NCBI GenBank assembly: GCA_016213595.1
Contig: JACRAA010000070.1
Location: forward strand, 1 to 6,060
Direction of reading: 5' to 3'
DNA length: 6,060 nucleotides
DNA from: Actinomycetota bacterium
Lineage (GTDB): Bacteria; Actinomycetota; Actinomycetes; Propionibacteriales; Propionibacteriaceae
In this document: positions 1-5,192 of the stretch, one piece after another
How the letters are laid out: every line of letters starts with the position of its first letter
Numbering within the stretch: position 1 is the first letter of the stretch
Notes under the pieces: generated by a model
Database searches by the model: none
Told to the model about the DNA's origin: nothing
What the model saw: only the letters and a program-made list of their open reading frames with translations
Translations under genes and position numbers: made by a program

Positions 1-1
1 G

Positions 2-286
2 GCGACGCGCTGCGAGGTTCAGGTCGCCTACGCGATCGGCCGCGCTCACCCCGTCGGCCTGTACGTGGACTGCTTCGGCACCGAGACGGTCCCGCTGGAC
101 CAGGTCACGGAGGCCGTCCAGACCGTGTTCGACCTGCGGCCAAGCGTCATCATCCGCCAGCTCGACCTGCTGCGTCCCATCTACTCGCTCACGACGAACT
201 ACGGCCACTTCGGCCGTGAGCTCGCCGAGTTCACCTGGGAGCGGACCGACAAGGCCGAGGCGCTGGCGAAGGCTGTCAAGGGATAG
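2..286 (+). CDS. metK: S-adenosylmethionine synthase, C-terminal part (partial at the 5' end)
   Basis: This is the C-terminal 94 residues of the cytosolic enzyme that joins ATP and methionine to make S-adenosylmethionine. The frame is open from base 2, so the gene begins upstream of the window. Visible family signatures are RCEVQVAYAIGRAHPVGLYV at the left edge, FGTE shortly after it, and the near-terminal NYGHFGRELAEFTWERTDKAE, which matches the conserved YGHFGRE..FTWE(R/K)TD ending of MetK. The catalytic ATP-binding and metal-binding residues lie upstream and cannot be judged here. The stop is TAG at 284-286. priA starts 5 nt later and its Shine-Dalgarno sequence lies inside the last metK codons, so the two genes are probably cotranscribed. 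The SAM made here is the methyl donor for RsmB, encoded further downstream. The identification is secure; only the length is unknown. Confidence 0.96.
   Translation, partial: ATRCEVQVAYAIGRAHPVGLYVDCFGTETVPLDQVTEAVQTVFDLRPSVIIRQLDLLRPIYSLTTNYGHFGRELAEFTWERTDKAEALAKAVKG
278..283 (+). promoter_or_regulatory. Ribosome binding site that fixes the TTG start of priA
   Basis: AAGGGA lies 8 nt upstream of the TTG at 292, inside the last codons of metK. Back to the frame's stop at 217 there is no ATG, GTG or TTG in the priA frame before 292. The PriA family homology begins within a few residues of 292. Together these support the unusual TTG start. Confidence 0.6.
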
Positions 287-291
287 TCGCC

Positions 292-2265
292 TTGGACCTG
301 CCGGTCGCCCGAGTCCAGGTGGACGTCGGACTGCCACACCTCGACAGGCTGTTCGACTACGCGGTGCCCGAGACGCTGGCGCACGTCGCCGTACCTGGCT
401 CCCGCGTCCGCGTGAGGTTCGCGGGCCGGCTCGTCGACGGGTACGTCGTGGAGCGGGCGGCGACGAGCGACCAGCCGCGCCTGTCGGACCTGTCCAAGAG
501 CCTCTCGGACGAGGTCGTGCTGCCCGTCGAGACGATCGAGCTCGTCCGCGCCGTGGCGGACCACTACGCGGGCACGTTCTCGGACGTCGTGCGTCTCGCC
601 GTGCCCTCCCGGCACGCGGCAACAGAGAGGGCGGAGGTGAAGCCGGTCCCCGAGCCGCCGGCTCCCGATGTCACGCCAGGTCCGCTCGCCAGCTATCCGG
701 AGGGTGCCGGCTACCTCACGGCCCTGAGCTCCGGCGCGTCGCCGCGTGCTGCCTGGACGGTTGTCCCGGTCTCTTCGGCGACGGGCGACTGGGCCGAGGG
801 CTTCGCCGCGGCGGCTGCCGCCTGCGTCGCGTCCGGGCGGTCCGCGGTCATCGTGGTGCCGGACCTCAAGGACGTGACGCGTCTGCTGCCCGCCGTGGAG
901 CGGCGGGTGGGTCGTGGCCTGGTCGCCCGTCAGACGGCGGACCTCGGACCTGCCGCGCGGTACCGGGCGTTCCTGCGGGGGTCGCGGGGCCAGGCTCGGG
1001 TCGTGGTGGGCACGCGGTCAGCCGTCTTCGCCCCGGTGGCGGACCTGGGCCTGGTCTGCGTCTGGGACGACGGGGACGACCTCCTCAGCGACCCGCACGC
1101 CCCCTATCCGCACGCCCGTGACGTCGCCGCCATCCGGGTTACCCAGCGGGGGGCCGCGCTGCTGCTCGGCTCCTATGCGCGGACGGCCGAGGTCCAGGCC
1201 TGGGTGGCGCGTGGGTGGGTGCGGCCCATCGCCATGACTGCAGCCCGCGCTCGGACAGAGGCTCCGGCGGTACGGATCGCATCGGACGACGACTTCACGC
1301 TGGAACGCGATCCCTCCGCACGAGCTGCCCGACTGCCACACCAGGCGTTCACTGTGGTCCGCACGGGCCTGTCCCAGGGGCCCGTCCTCGTGCAGGTCCC
1401 TCGCGCCGGCTACCTGGTGGGCCTGAGCTGCCGGACCTGCCGGGAACCTGTCCGCTGCCCGTACTGCCGTGGCCGCGTCCGTACCGACGTCTCCGCGGGC
1501 TCGTCCGACCCCGTCACGACCTGTACGTGGTGCGGCCGGACGGTGCTCGCCTGGACCTGCCCCCACTGTGGTGGCGCCACGTGGCGCTCGTCGCGCGTCG
1601 GCTCGAGCCGTACGGCGGAGGAGCTGGGACGGGCGTTCCCGGGGGTCACCGTGCGGCAGTCGGCGATGGACAACGTGGTGACGCAGGTGGACTCGTCGCC
1701 CTGCCTGGTGGTCGCCACGCCGGGCGCGGAACCCGTCGCCGAGGGCGGGTACGCCGCGGCGCTGCTCCTGGACACGACTGTGCTGCTCAACCGTCCGGAC
1801 CTGCGGGCCGGCGAGGAGGCGCTGCGGCGCTGGCTGCTCGCGACGGCGCTCGTCCGGCCGGCCACCGACGGGGGGACCGTCCTCGCGGTCGGCCCCTCAC
1901 CGTCCCGGGCACTGCAGGCTCTGACCCGGGTCGACCCTGTCGGTTTCGCCGAGCGCGAGCTCGCCGAGCGTACGGAGGCGTCGCTGCCGCCGGCCGTGCG
2001 GCTCACCGTGGCACAGGGCGACTGGGGCGCGCTCAGCGAGCTGGGGCAGTCGCTGAGCGACGTCCCTGACGTCGTCGTCCTGGGTCCCGCCCTGGTCGCG
2101 CCACCGGAGGACGACAGCGACCCCCTGGCACGACTGGTGGTCAAGGCCCCGCTGGCATCGGGACCGGTGCTGGCCGACGCGCTCCGGACGTTCATGGCGC
2201 GACGCTCGGCACGCAAGGACCAGAGGGCTGTACGGGTCAAGGTCGACCCGGTCGACGTGGGCTGA
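292..2265 (+). CDS. priA: Primosomal protein N' (PriA), actinobacterial form lacking helicase motifs
   Basis: PriA recognises stalled forks and starts replication restart. The actinobacterial version is annotated as a probable replication restart protein without helicase activity. The 657-residue length is usual for the family. The N-terminal 3'-end-binding region reads LPVARVQVDV, LDRLFDYAVP, then RVRVRFAGRLVDGYVVER and VADHYAGTFSDVVRLAVPSR (about residues 3-110). Where other PriAs carry the Walker A GxxGSGKT, this one has only SSATGDWAE (around 161-169). The DEAH box is replaced by WDDGDD at 258-263, followed by the actinobacterial-type DPHAPYPHARDVAAIR. The zinc-binding module is intact, with four CxxC pairs at C380/383, C389/392, C411/414 and C423/426. 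The C-terminus, ending VRVKVDPVDVG, is also of the PriA type. The gene starts 5 nt after metK with a TTG, supported by AAGGGA 8 nt upstream. I see no frameshift, so loss of the ATPase motifs looks like the lineage form and not decay. Confidence 0.93.
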   Translation: MDLPVARVQVDVGLPHLDRLFDYAVPETLAHVAVPGSRVRVRFAGRLVDGYVVERAATSDQPRLSDLSKSLSDEVVLPVETIELVRAVADHYAGTFSDVVRLAVPSRHAATERAEVKPVPEPPAPDVTPGPLASYPEGAGYLTALSSGASPRAAWTVVPVSSATGDWAEGFAAAAAACVASGRSAVIVVPDLKDVTRLLPAVERRVGRGLVARQTADLGPAARYRAFLRGSRGQARVVVGTRSAVFAPVADLGLVCVWDDGDDLLSDPHAPYPHARDVAAIRVTQRGAALLLGSYARTAEVQAWVARGWVRPIAMTAARARTEAPAVRIASDDDFTLERDPSARAARLPHQAFTVVRTGLSQGPVLVQVPRAGYLVGLSCRTCREPVRCPYCRGRVRTDVSAGSSDPVTTCTWCGRTVLAWTCPHCGGATWRSSRVGSSRTAEELGRAFPGVTVRQSAMDNVVTQVDSSPCLVVATPGAEPVAEGGYAAALLLDTTVLLNRPDLRAGEEALRRWLLATALVRPATDGGTVLAVGPSPSRALQALTRVDPVGFAERELAERTEASLPPAVRLTVAQGDWGALSELGQSLSDVPDVVVLGPALVAPPEDDSDPLARLVVKAPLASGPVLADALRTFMARRSARKDQRAVRVKVDPVDVG

Positions 2266-2282
2266 GCCGGGGCGGCCCGGTT
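2265..2282 (+). terminator. GC-rich hairpin directly after priA, possible weak terminator
   Basis: CCGGG at 2267-2271 and CCCGG at 2276-2280 form a 5-bp GC stem around a GCGG loop. A flanking G-T and A-T pair extend the stem to 7 bp. The hairpin starts at the last base of the priA stop codon. No T tract follows, so it is not a classic intrinsic terminator. Actinobacteria are reported to use some hairpins without T tracts. It could equally be a chance structure in GC-rich DNA. Confidence 0.3.
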
Positions 2283-2307
2283 GGGCACGCCAGGACGTCA
2301 CGAGTCG

Positions 2308-2313
2308 TAGCCT
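2308..2313 (+). promoter_or_regulatory. Candidate -10 element (TAGCCT) for the lysine-rich protein gene
   Basis: TAGCCT fits the actinobacterial sigma-70-type TANNNT consensus. It would place the transcript start near 2320, giving a leader of about 36 nt that contains the ribosome binding site at 2343-2348. The nearest -35-like sequence, TTGGGC at 2281-2286, is 21 nt away. That is longer than the usual 17-19, so the -35 is weak or absent. The 90-nt gap, much larger than most junctions here, makes a promoter plausible. Confidence 0.35.
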
Positions 2314-2342
2314 GTGGGGATCGACCGGCGGCGAGCACGAGC

Positions 2343-2348
2343 AGAGGA
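2343..2348 (+). promoter_or_regulatory. Ribosome binding site choosing the ATG at 2356
   Basis: AGAGGA sits 7 nt before ATG 2356. An in-frame GTG at 2314 would add 14 residues, but it directly abuts the candidate -10 element and has no Shine-Dalgarno sequence. The ATG is therefore preferred. Confidence 0.6.
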
Positions 2349-2355
2349 ACCTGAC

Positions 2356-2871
2356 ATGGCGAAGTCGAAGAAGAGCGACGCGAAGCCGAAGAGGGGCGAC
2401 GCGAAGCCGAAGAGCAGCGACGCGAAGTCGACGAAGAGCGACGCGAAGCCGACGAAGAAGGCCGCTGAGGGGAAGCCGGCCAAGAAGACTGCCGCCGCGA
2501 CGGTGGGCGCGACGAAGGGCAAGGCGACCGCGAAGGCCAGCCAGAAGGCGGCGAAGAAGGCCGGGAAGAAGGTCGCGGAGAAGAGCAGGGCGGCCACGAA
2601 GGCGAAGGCGACGTCGACCAAGTCGAAGGCGACCAAGACGAAGGCGACCAAGGCGAAGGCGACGAAGGCGACGAAGGCCACTAAGCCCACGGCCGTCCCC
2701 AAGGCGGCGGACACGCCACAGCTCGCGCAGACACCACAGCTCGCCGAGACGCCGACGGCCGCCCTGGGCCCGACCCGGCGGCAGCTCCTTGCAACCGCGG
2801 GACAGCTCGGCATCGTGGGGCGTCACCGCATGTCGAAGGAGCAGCTCCAGGCCGCGGTCTCGGCTCACTGA
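2356..2871 (+). CDS. Lysine-rich histone-H1-like protein with C-terminal Rho_N/SAP-like motif
   Basis: This 171-residue protein of unproven function has 37 lysines, 36 of them in the first 116 residues. Residues 7-34 are four 7-residue units of the type SDAKPKR/SDAKPTK. Residues 35-78 are rich in AKK and GKK clusters, and residues 79-110 are built from KAT/KAK triplets. Residues 111-138 form a Pro/Thr linker with TPQLA twice (120-124 and 126-130). Residues 139-170 resemble the small helical Rho_N/SAP-type nucleic-acid-binding fold: RRQLLATAGQLGIVGRHRMS, then KEQLQAAV. This compares with the family pattern L..lAkelGI.G.skM.K.eL..A. There is no signal peptide, membrane segment or HU domain. From composition I infer a disordered, cationic tail that binds DNA or RNA and is anchored by the C-terminal motif, so a nucleoid-associated or RNA-associated protein. 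All 37 lysine codons are AAG. The gene is flanked by priA and fmt and probably has its own promoter. Coding status is supported by the ribosome binding site, consistent codon use and the ordered C-terminus. The function is not established. Confidence 0.82.
   Translation: MAKSKKSDAKPKRGDAKPKSSDAKSTKSDAKPTKKAAEGKPAKKTAAATVGATKGKATAKASQKAAKKAGKKVAEKSRAATKAKATSTKSKATKTKATKAKATKATKATKPTAVPKAADTPQLAQTPQLAETPTAALGPTRRQLLATAGQLGIVGRHRMSKEQLQAAVSAH
2374..2457 (+). repeat. Four tandem 21-bp units encoding SDAKPxK-type heptads
   Basis: Four consecutive 21-bp units start at 2374, 2395, 2416 and 2437. Each carries the core GACGCGAAG followed by CCG or TCG and further AAG/ACG codons. They encode SDAKPKR, GDAKPKS, SDAKSTK and SDAKPTK. 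Unit length is a multiple of three, so gain or loss of a unit would keep the frame. Confidence 0.85.
2590..2685 (+). repeat. Low-complexity AAG-GCG-ACG codon repeat (Lys-Ala-Thr tract)
   Basis: The tract consists almost entirely of the codons AAG, GCG and ACG/ACC, encoding residues 79-110. The most regular part is 2626-2685, which encodes KATKTKATKAKATKATKATK. The repetition is seen at DNA level as well as protein level, which suggests growth by slippage or unequal recombination. Confidence 0.8.
2713..2748 (+). repeat. Imperfect 18-bp direct duplication in the linker of the lysine-rich protein
   Basis: Two adjacent 18-bp units (2713-2730 and 2731-2748) share the core CCACAGCTCGC. They encode TPQLAQ and TPQLAE, and differ at only a few bases. 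Confidence 0.75.
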
Positions 2872-2893
2872 CCGCCTCGGAGCTGCTGGTCGG

Positions 2894-2899
2894 TACGAT
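2894..2899 (+). promoter_or_regulatory. Candidate -10 element (TACGAT) for leaderless fmt transcription
   Basis: TACGAT matches TANNNT and is separated from the fmt ATG (2907) by exactly 7 nt. Transcription should therefore start at or within a base of the ATG. No Shine-Dalgarno-like sequence lies in the 5-12 nt before the ATG, as expected for a leaderless mRNA. A partial -35 match, CTGACC at 2868-2873, overlaps the upstream stop codon. Its 20-nt spacing is long, so the -35 is uncertain. Confidence 0.5.
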
Positions 2900-2906
2900 T
2901 CGGCAC

Positions 2907-3824
2907 ATGCGCCTGGTCTTCGCCGGTACCCCCGCCACCGCTGTGCCGAGCCTCGACGCGATCGCCGCCAGCGGGCACGACCTGGTCGGGGTTGTGACGA
3001 GACCGGCCTCGGCCCAAGGGCGCAGCGCCCGTCCGGTGCCGAGCCCCGTGGAGGTGTGGGCGAGGCAGCACGACGTCGAGGTGATGACACCGGCGCACCC
3101 CAAGGACCCCGACTTCCGGGAGCGGCTGGCCGCCCTAGCTCCCGACTGCTGCCCGGTCGTCGCGTACGGCGCCCTCCTGCCTCGGCGCGTGCTCAACATC
3201 CCGCTCCACGGCTGGGTCAACCTGCACTACTCGCTGCTGCCCGCGTACCGGGGCGCGGCGCCGGTCCAGCGCGCGATCATGGACGGCGTCAGCGAGACGG
3301 GCGCGACGACCTTCCGTATCGTGCGAGAGCTCGACGCCGGGCCGCTGTACGGCTTCATCACCGAAACCGTAGGACCCCTCGACACCGCCGGCGAGGTTCT
3401 CGACCGGCTCTCCGTCAGGGGCGCGGACCTGCTTGTCGAGACGCTCGACCGGATCGCGCTGGGCGCCGAGCCCGTGCCGCAGCCGGACGAGGGGGTCTCG
3501 TACGCGCCCAAGCTCGAGCTCGATGACGTACGGCTGGACTGGACCCGCCCCGCGCGGGAGCTGGCCGACCTGGTCCGGGGCGCGAACCCGGAACCCGGCG
3601 CGTGGACGACGTGCGGGGGGGAGCGGTTCAGGGTGCTGCTCGCGGAGCCGACGGACGAACAGCTGCCGCCCGGCGTCGTCGACGCCCGCCGCCGGGAAGT
3701 CCTCGTCGGAACGGGCACCTCCGCGCTTCGGCTGCTCACCGTCCAGCCCGTCGGGAGGAAGCCCATGGCCGGCGCCGCCTGGGGTCGTGGTGCACGCCTG
3801 GCCGGCGGCGAGGCGTTCGTGTGA
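2907..3824 (+). CDS. fmt: Methionyl-tRNA formyltransferase
   Basis: This cytosolic enzyme transfers a formyl group from 10-formyltetrahydrofolate to methionyl-initiator tRNA. At 305 residues it is normal for the family. The N-terminal formyltransferase domain begins MRLVFAGTP. The loop TRPASAQGRSARPVPSP (31-47) corresponds to the tRNA-contacting loop before the conserved PSPV. VVAYGALLP is at 84-92. The catalytic set is complete: N105 and H107 in WVNLHYSLLPAYRGAAP, and D143 in ELDAGPLYG. The C-terminal OB-fold-like domain (from about 205) contains RGANPEPGAW and ends with VGRKPMAGAAWGRGARLAGG, typical of Fmt. The ATG at 2907 starts exactly at the conserved N-terminus. It lacks a Shine-Dalgarno sequence, but a -10 element 7 nt upstream suggests leaderless expression. 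Its stop overlaps the rsmB start (GTGA, 3821-3824), so translation is probably coupled. Peptide deformylase (def), often next to fmt in other bacteria, is not in the window. Confidence 0.97.
   Translation: MRLVFAGTPATAVPSLDAIAASGHDLVGVVTRPASAQGRSARPVPSPVEVWARQHDVEVMTPAHPKDPDFRERLAALAPDCCPVVAYGALLPRRVLNIPLHGWVNLHYSLLPAYRGAAPVQRAIMDGVSETGATTFRIVRELDAGPLYGFITETVGPLDTAGEVLDRLSVRGADLLVETLDRIALGAEPVPQPDEGVSYAPKLELDDVRLDWTRPARELADLVRGANPEPGAWTTCGGERFRVLLAEPTDEQLPPGVVDARRREVLVGTGTSALRLLTVQPVGRKPMAGAAWGRGARLAGGEAFV
3810..3813 (+). promoter_or_regulatory. Ribosome binding site supporting the GTG start of rsmB
   Basis: GAGG (within GCGAGG) is 7 nt upstream of GTG 3821, inside the last codons of fmt. 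The frame is open further upstream to a GTG at 3602, but that would add 73 residues overlapping fmt with no family resemblance. The 3821 start with this site is preferred. Confidence 0.6.
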
Positions 3825-5182
3825 GCCCGAACCCCCGTCGACGGCGACCGGACCCCGCCCGCCGGGTCGCGTACGACACCCTCCGCACTGTCCACGCTGC
3901 CGACGGCTACGCCAACCTCGTCCTGTCCGACCTCCTGTCCGAGCGCCGCCTCGACGCCCGGGACGCGGCCTTCGCGACAGAGCTCGCTCACGGGACGCTG
4001 CGGCGGGAAGGGACGTACGACCGGATCCTTGTGCGAGCGTCGGGGCGAGCCCTGGACACCCTCCAGCCGTCTGTCGTCGACGCGCTGCGGCTCGGTGCAC
4101 ACCAGCTGCTCGGGATGCGCGTCCCGACCCACGCAGCCGTCGGGGCGACCGTCGACCTGGCGGCAGCCGCGGTGGGGGAGCGGGTCACCGGCGTGGTGAA
4201 CGCAGTCCTGCGAAAGGTCGCACAGCGCGACCTCGATGCCTGGCTGGACGAGGTCAGCGGTGGCGTGACGGGCCTGGAGGCACTGGCGCTGCGCACCCAC
4301 CACCCGGCCTGGATCGCCCGCGCGTTCGACGACGTGCTCGGCGACGAGACCCTGGCCGCCCTCGAGGCCGACAACGAGTCGCCCCGCACGACCCTCGTCG
4401 TGAGGCCGGGGCTGTACGAGAGGTCGGAGCTGGTTGCCGCAGGCGCCGTGCCGACCCCGTTCTCGCCGTATGGCGCGGCTTGGACAGGGAACCCCACGGA
4501 CCTCCCGGCCGTACGTGACGGGCGGGCCGGCGTGCAGGACGAAGGGAGCCAGCTGGTGGCGCTCGCCCTTTCACGGGTCGCGGCCCCTCACGGCCCGTGG
4601 CTCGACCTCTGCGCGGGCCCCGGGGGGAAGTCGGCCCTGCTCGCCGGCCTCGCCGCAGCGGCCGGCGACAGGCTGCTGGCCTCGGAGCGGCAGCCCCACC
4701 GCGCCCGGCTGGTCCGGTCGGCGCTCCGCGCCTATCCGTCGTCTGCCTGCCTGGTCGTCGCCGCCGACGGCACCCGGCCCGCCTGGCGACCGGGCACGTT
4801 CGCCCGCGTCCTGGCCGACGTGCCCTGTACGGGTCTGGGCGCGCTCCGCCGGCGGCCCGAGGCGCGCTGGCGCCGCCGTGAGTCCGACCTCGACCAGCTC
4901 GTACCGCTGCAGCTCGCCCTGCTGAGGACGGCCGTCGAGTCGGCGATGCCGGGGGGAGCAGTGGCATACGTCACGTGCTCGCCGCACCGCGCCGAGACCG
5001 AGGAGGTCGTCGCCGCGGTCCTGGCGGACGGAGGCGTGGAGGTGGTCGACGTGCCGTCGCTGCTCCCCGAGGTCCCCGACGCCGCCCGCGGTCCGTACCT
5101 CCAGCTGTGGCCCCAGCGGCACGGTACGGACGCCATGTTCTGCGCGATCCTGCGGCGAGGGGCCGAGGCCGGCCCTCGATAG
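3821..5182 (+). CDS. rsmB: 16S rRNA (cytosine(967)-C(5))-methyltransferase RsmB
   Basis: This SAM-dependent RNA methyltransferase makes m5C at position 967 (E. coli numbering) of 16S rRNA. At 453 residues it fits the family. Residues about 13-145 form the NusB-like RNA-binding domain: RRVAYDTLRTV, then ARDAAFATELAHGTLRREG, LRLGAHQLLGMRVPTHAAV and GVVNAVLRKVA. The catalytic domain follows, with GVQDEGSQLVA (237-247) and the SAM-binding LDLCAGPGGKSALLAG (261-276). The motif IV cysteine is C336 in ADVPCTGLGALRRRPEARW, and the nucleophile is C386 in YVTCSPHRAETEE. Both catalytic cysteines are present. The C-terminus QLWPQRHGTDAMFCAILRR is characteristic. The start is GTG, overlapping the fmt stop by 4 nt, with GAGG 7 nt upstream, so coupling to fmt is likely. 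The stop TAG (5180-5182) also forms the start of the candidate rpe -10 element. The assignment to RsmB over other m5C methyltransferases rests on the fused NusB domain and the position after fmt. Confidence 0.95.
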   Translation: MSPNPRRRRPDPARRVAYDTLRTVHAADGYANLVLSDLLSERRLDARDAAFATELAHGTLRREGTYDRILVRASGRALDTLQPSVVDALRLGAHQLLGMRVPTHAAVGATVDLAAAAVGERVTGVVNAVLRKVAQRDLDAWLDEVSGGVTGLEALALRTHHPAWIARAFDDVLGDETLAALEADNESPRTTLVVRPGLYERSELVAAGAVPTPFSPYGAAWTGNPTDLPAVRDGRAGVQDEGSQLVALALSRVAAPHGPWLDLCAGPGGKSALLAGLAAAAGDRLLASERQPHRARLVRSALRAYPSSACLVVAADGTRPAWRPGTFARVLADVPCTGLGALRRRPEARWRRRESDLDQLVPLQLALLRTAVESAMPGGAVAYVTCSPHRAETEEVVAAVLADGGVEVVDVPSLLPEVPDAARGPYLQLWPQRHGTDAMFCAILRRGAEAGPR

Positions 5183-5185
5183 GGT
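5180..5185 (+). promoter_or_regulatory. Candidate -10 element (TAGGGT) for rpe, overlapping the rsmB stop codon
   Basis: TAGGGT matches TANNNT. Its first three bases are the rsmB stop codon. Exactly 7 nt separate it from the rpe ATG at 5193, the same distance as before fmt, which suggests a leaderless rpe(-thrC) transcript. No clear -35 is visible. An alternative reading is that AGGG at 5181-5184, 8 nt from the ATG, acts as a Shine-Dalgarno sequence on a readthrough message. Both may apply. Confidence 0.42.
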
Positions 5186-5192
5186 GTCACCC

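Noticed and set aside
216..1121. Overlapping + strand frame in another phase across priA
   Set aside because: The translation is Arg/Gly/Pro-rich without motifs, while the priA frame carries clear conserved blocks and eight zinc cysteines.
2314..2355. N-terminal extension of the lysine-rich protein from GTG 2314
   Set aside because: The GTG abuts the candidate -10 element, so it would lie upstream of the predicted transcript start. The ATG at 2356 has AGAGGA 7 nt upstream.
2374..2685. CRISPR-like or regulatory repeat array
   Set aside because: The repeats are direct, contiguous and in frame without unique spacers, and they are explained by repeated amino-acid units in one protein.
2835..2841. 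Strong Shine-Dalgarno-like GAAGGAG inside the lysine-rich gene
   Set aside because: No start codon follows at a usable distance. It simply encodes part of SKEQ in the Rho_N-like motif.
1897..3090. Long open frame on the - strand (397 codons), and other long - strand frames across the window
   Set aside because: They lie opposite well-supported + strand genes and have low-complexity Arg/Gly/Leu-rich translations without family motifs. In GC-rich DNA the antisense frames stay open by composition alone.
3602..3820. N-terminal extension of rsmB from a GTG at 3602
   Set aside because: It overlaps the conserved C-terminal part of fmt, has no RsmB resemblance, and a good ribosome binding site supports the GTG at 3821.
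5160..5178. Possible hairpin before the rsmB stop (CGAGG/CCTCG or GGGCC/GGCCC)
   Set aside because: The stems are short and mutually exclusive, lie within coding sequence and lack a T tract. This is expected by chance in GC-rich DNA.
5184..5192. Alternative rpe start at GTG 5184
   Set aside because: It adds only three residues not typical of the family, has no suitably spaced Shine-Dalgarno sequence, and overlaps the -10/stop element.
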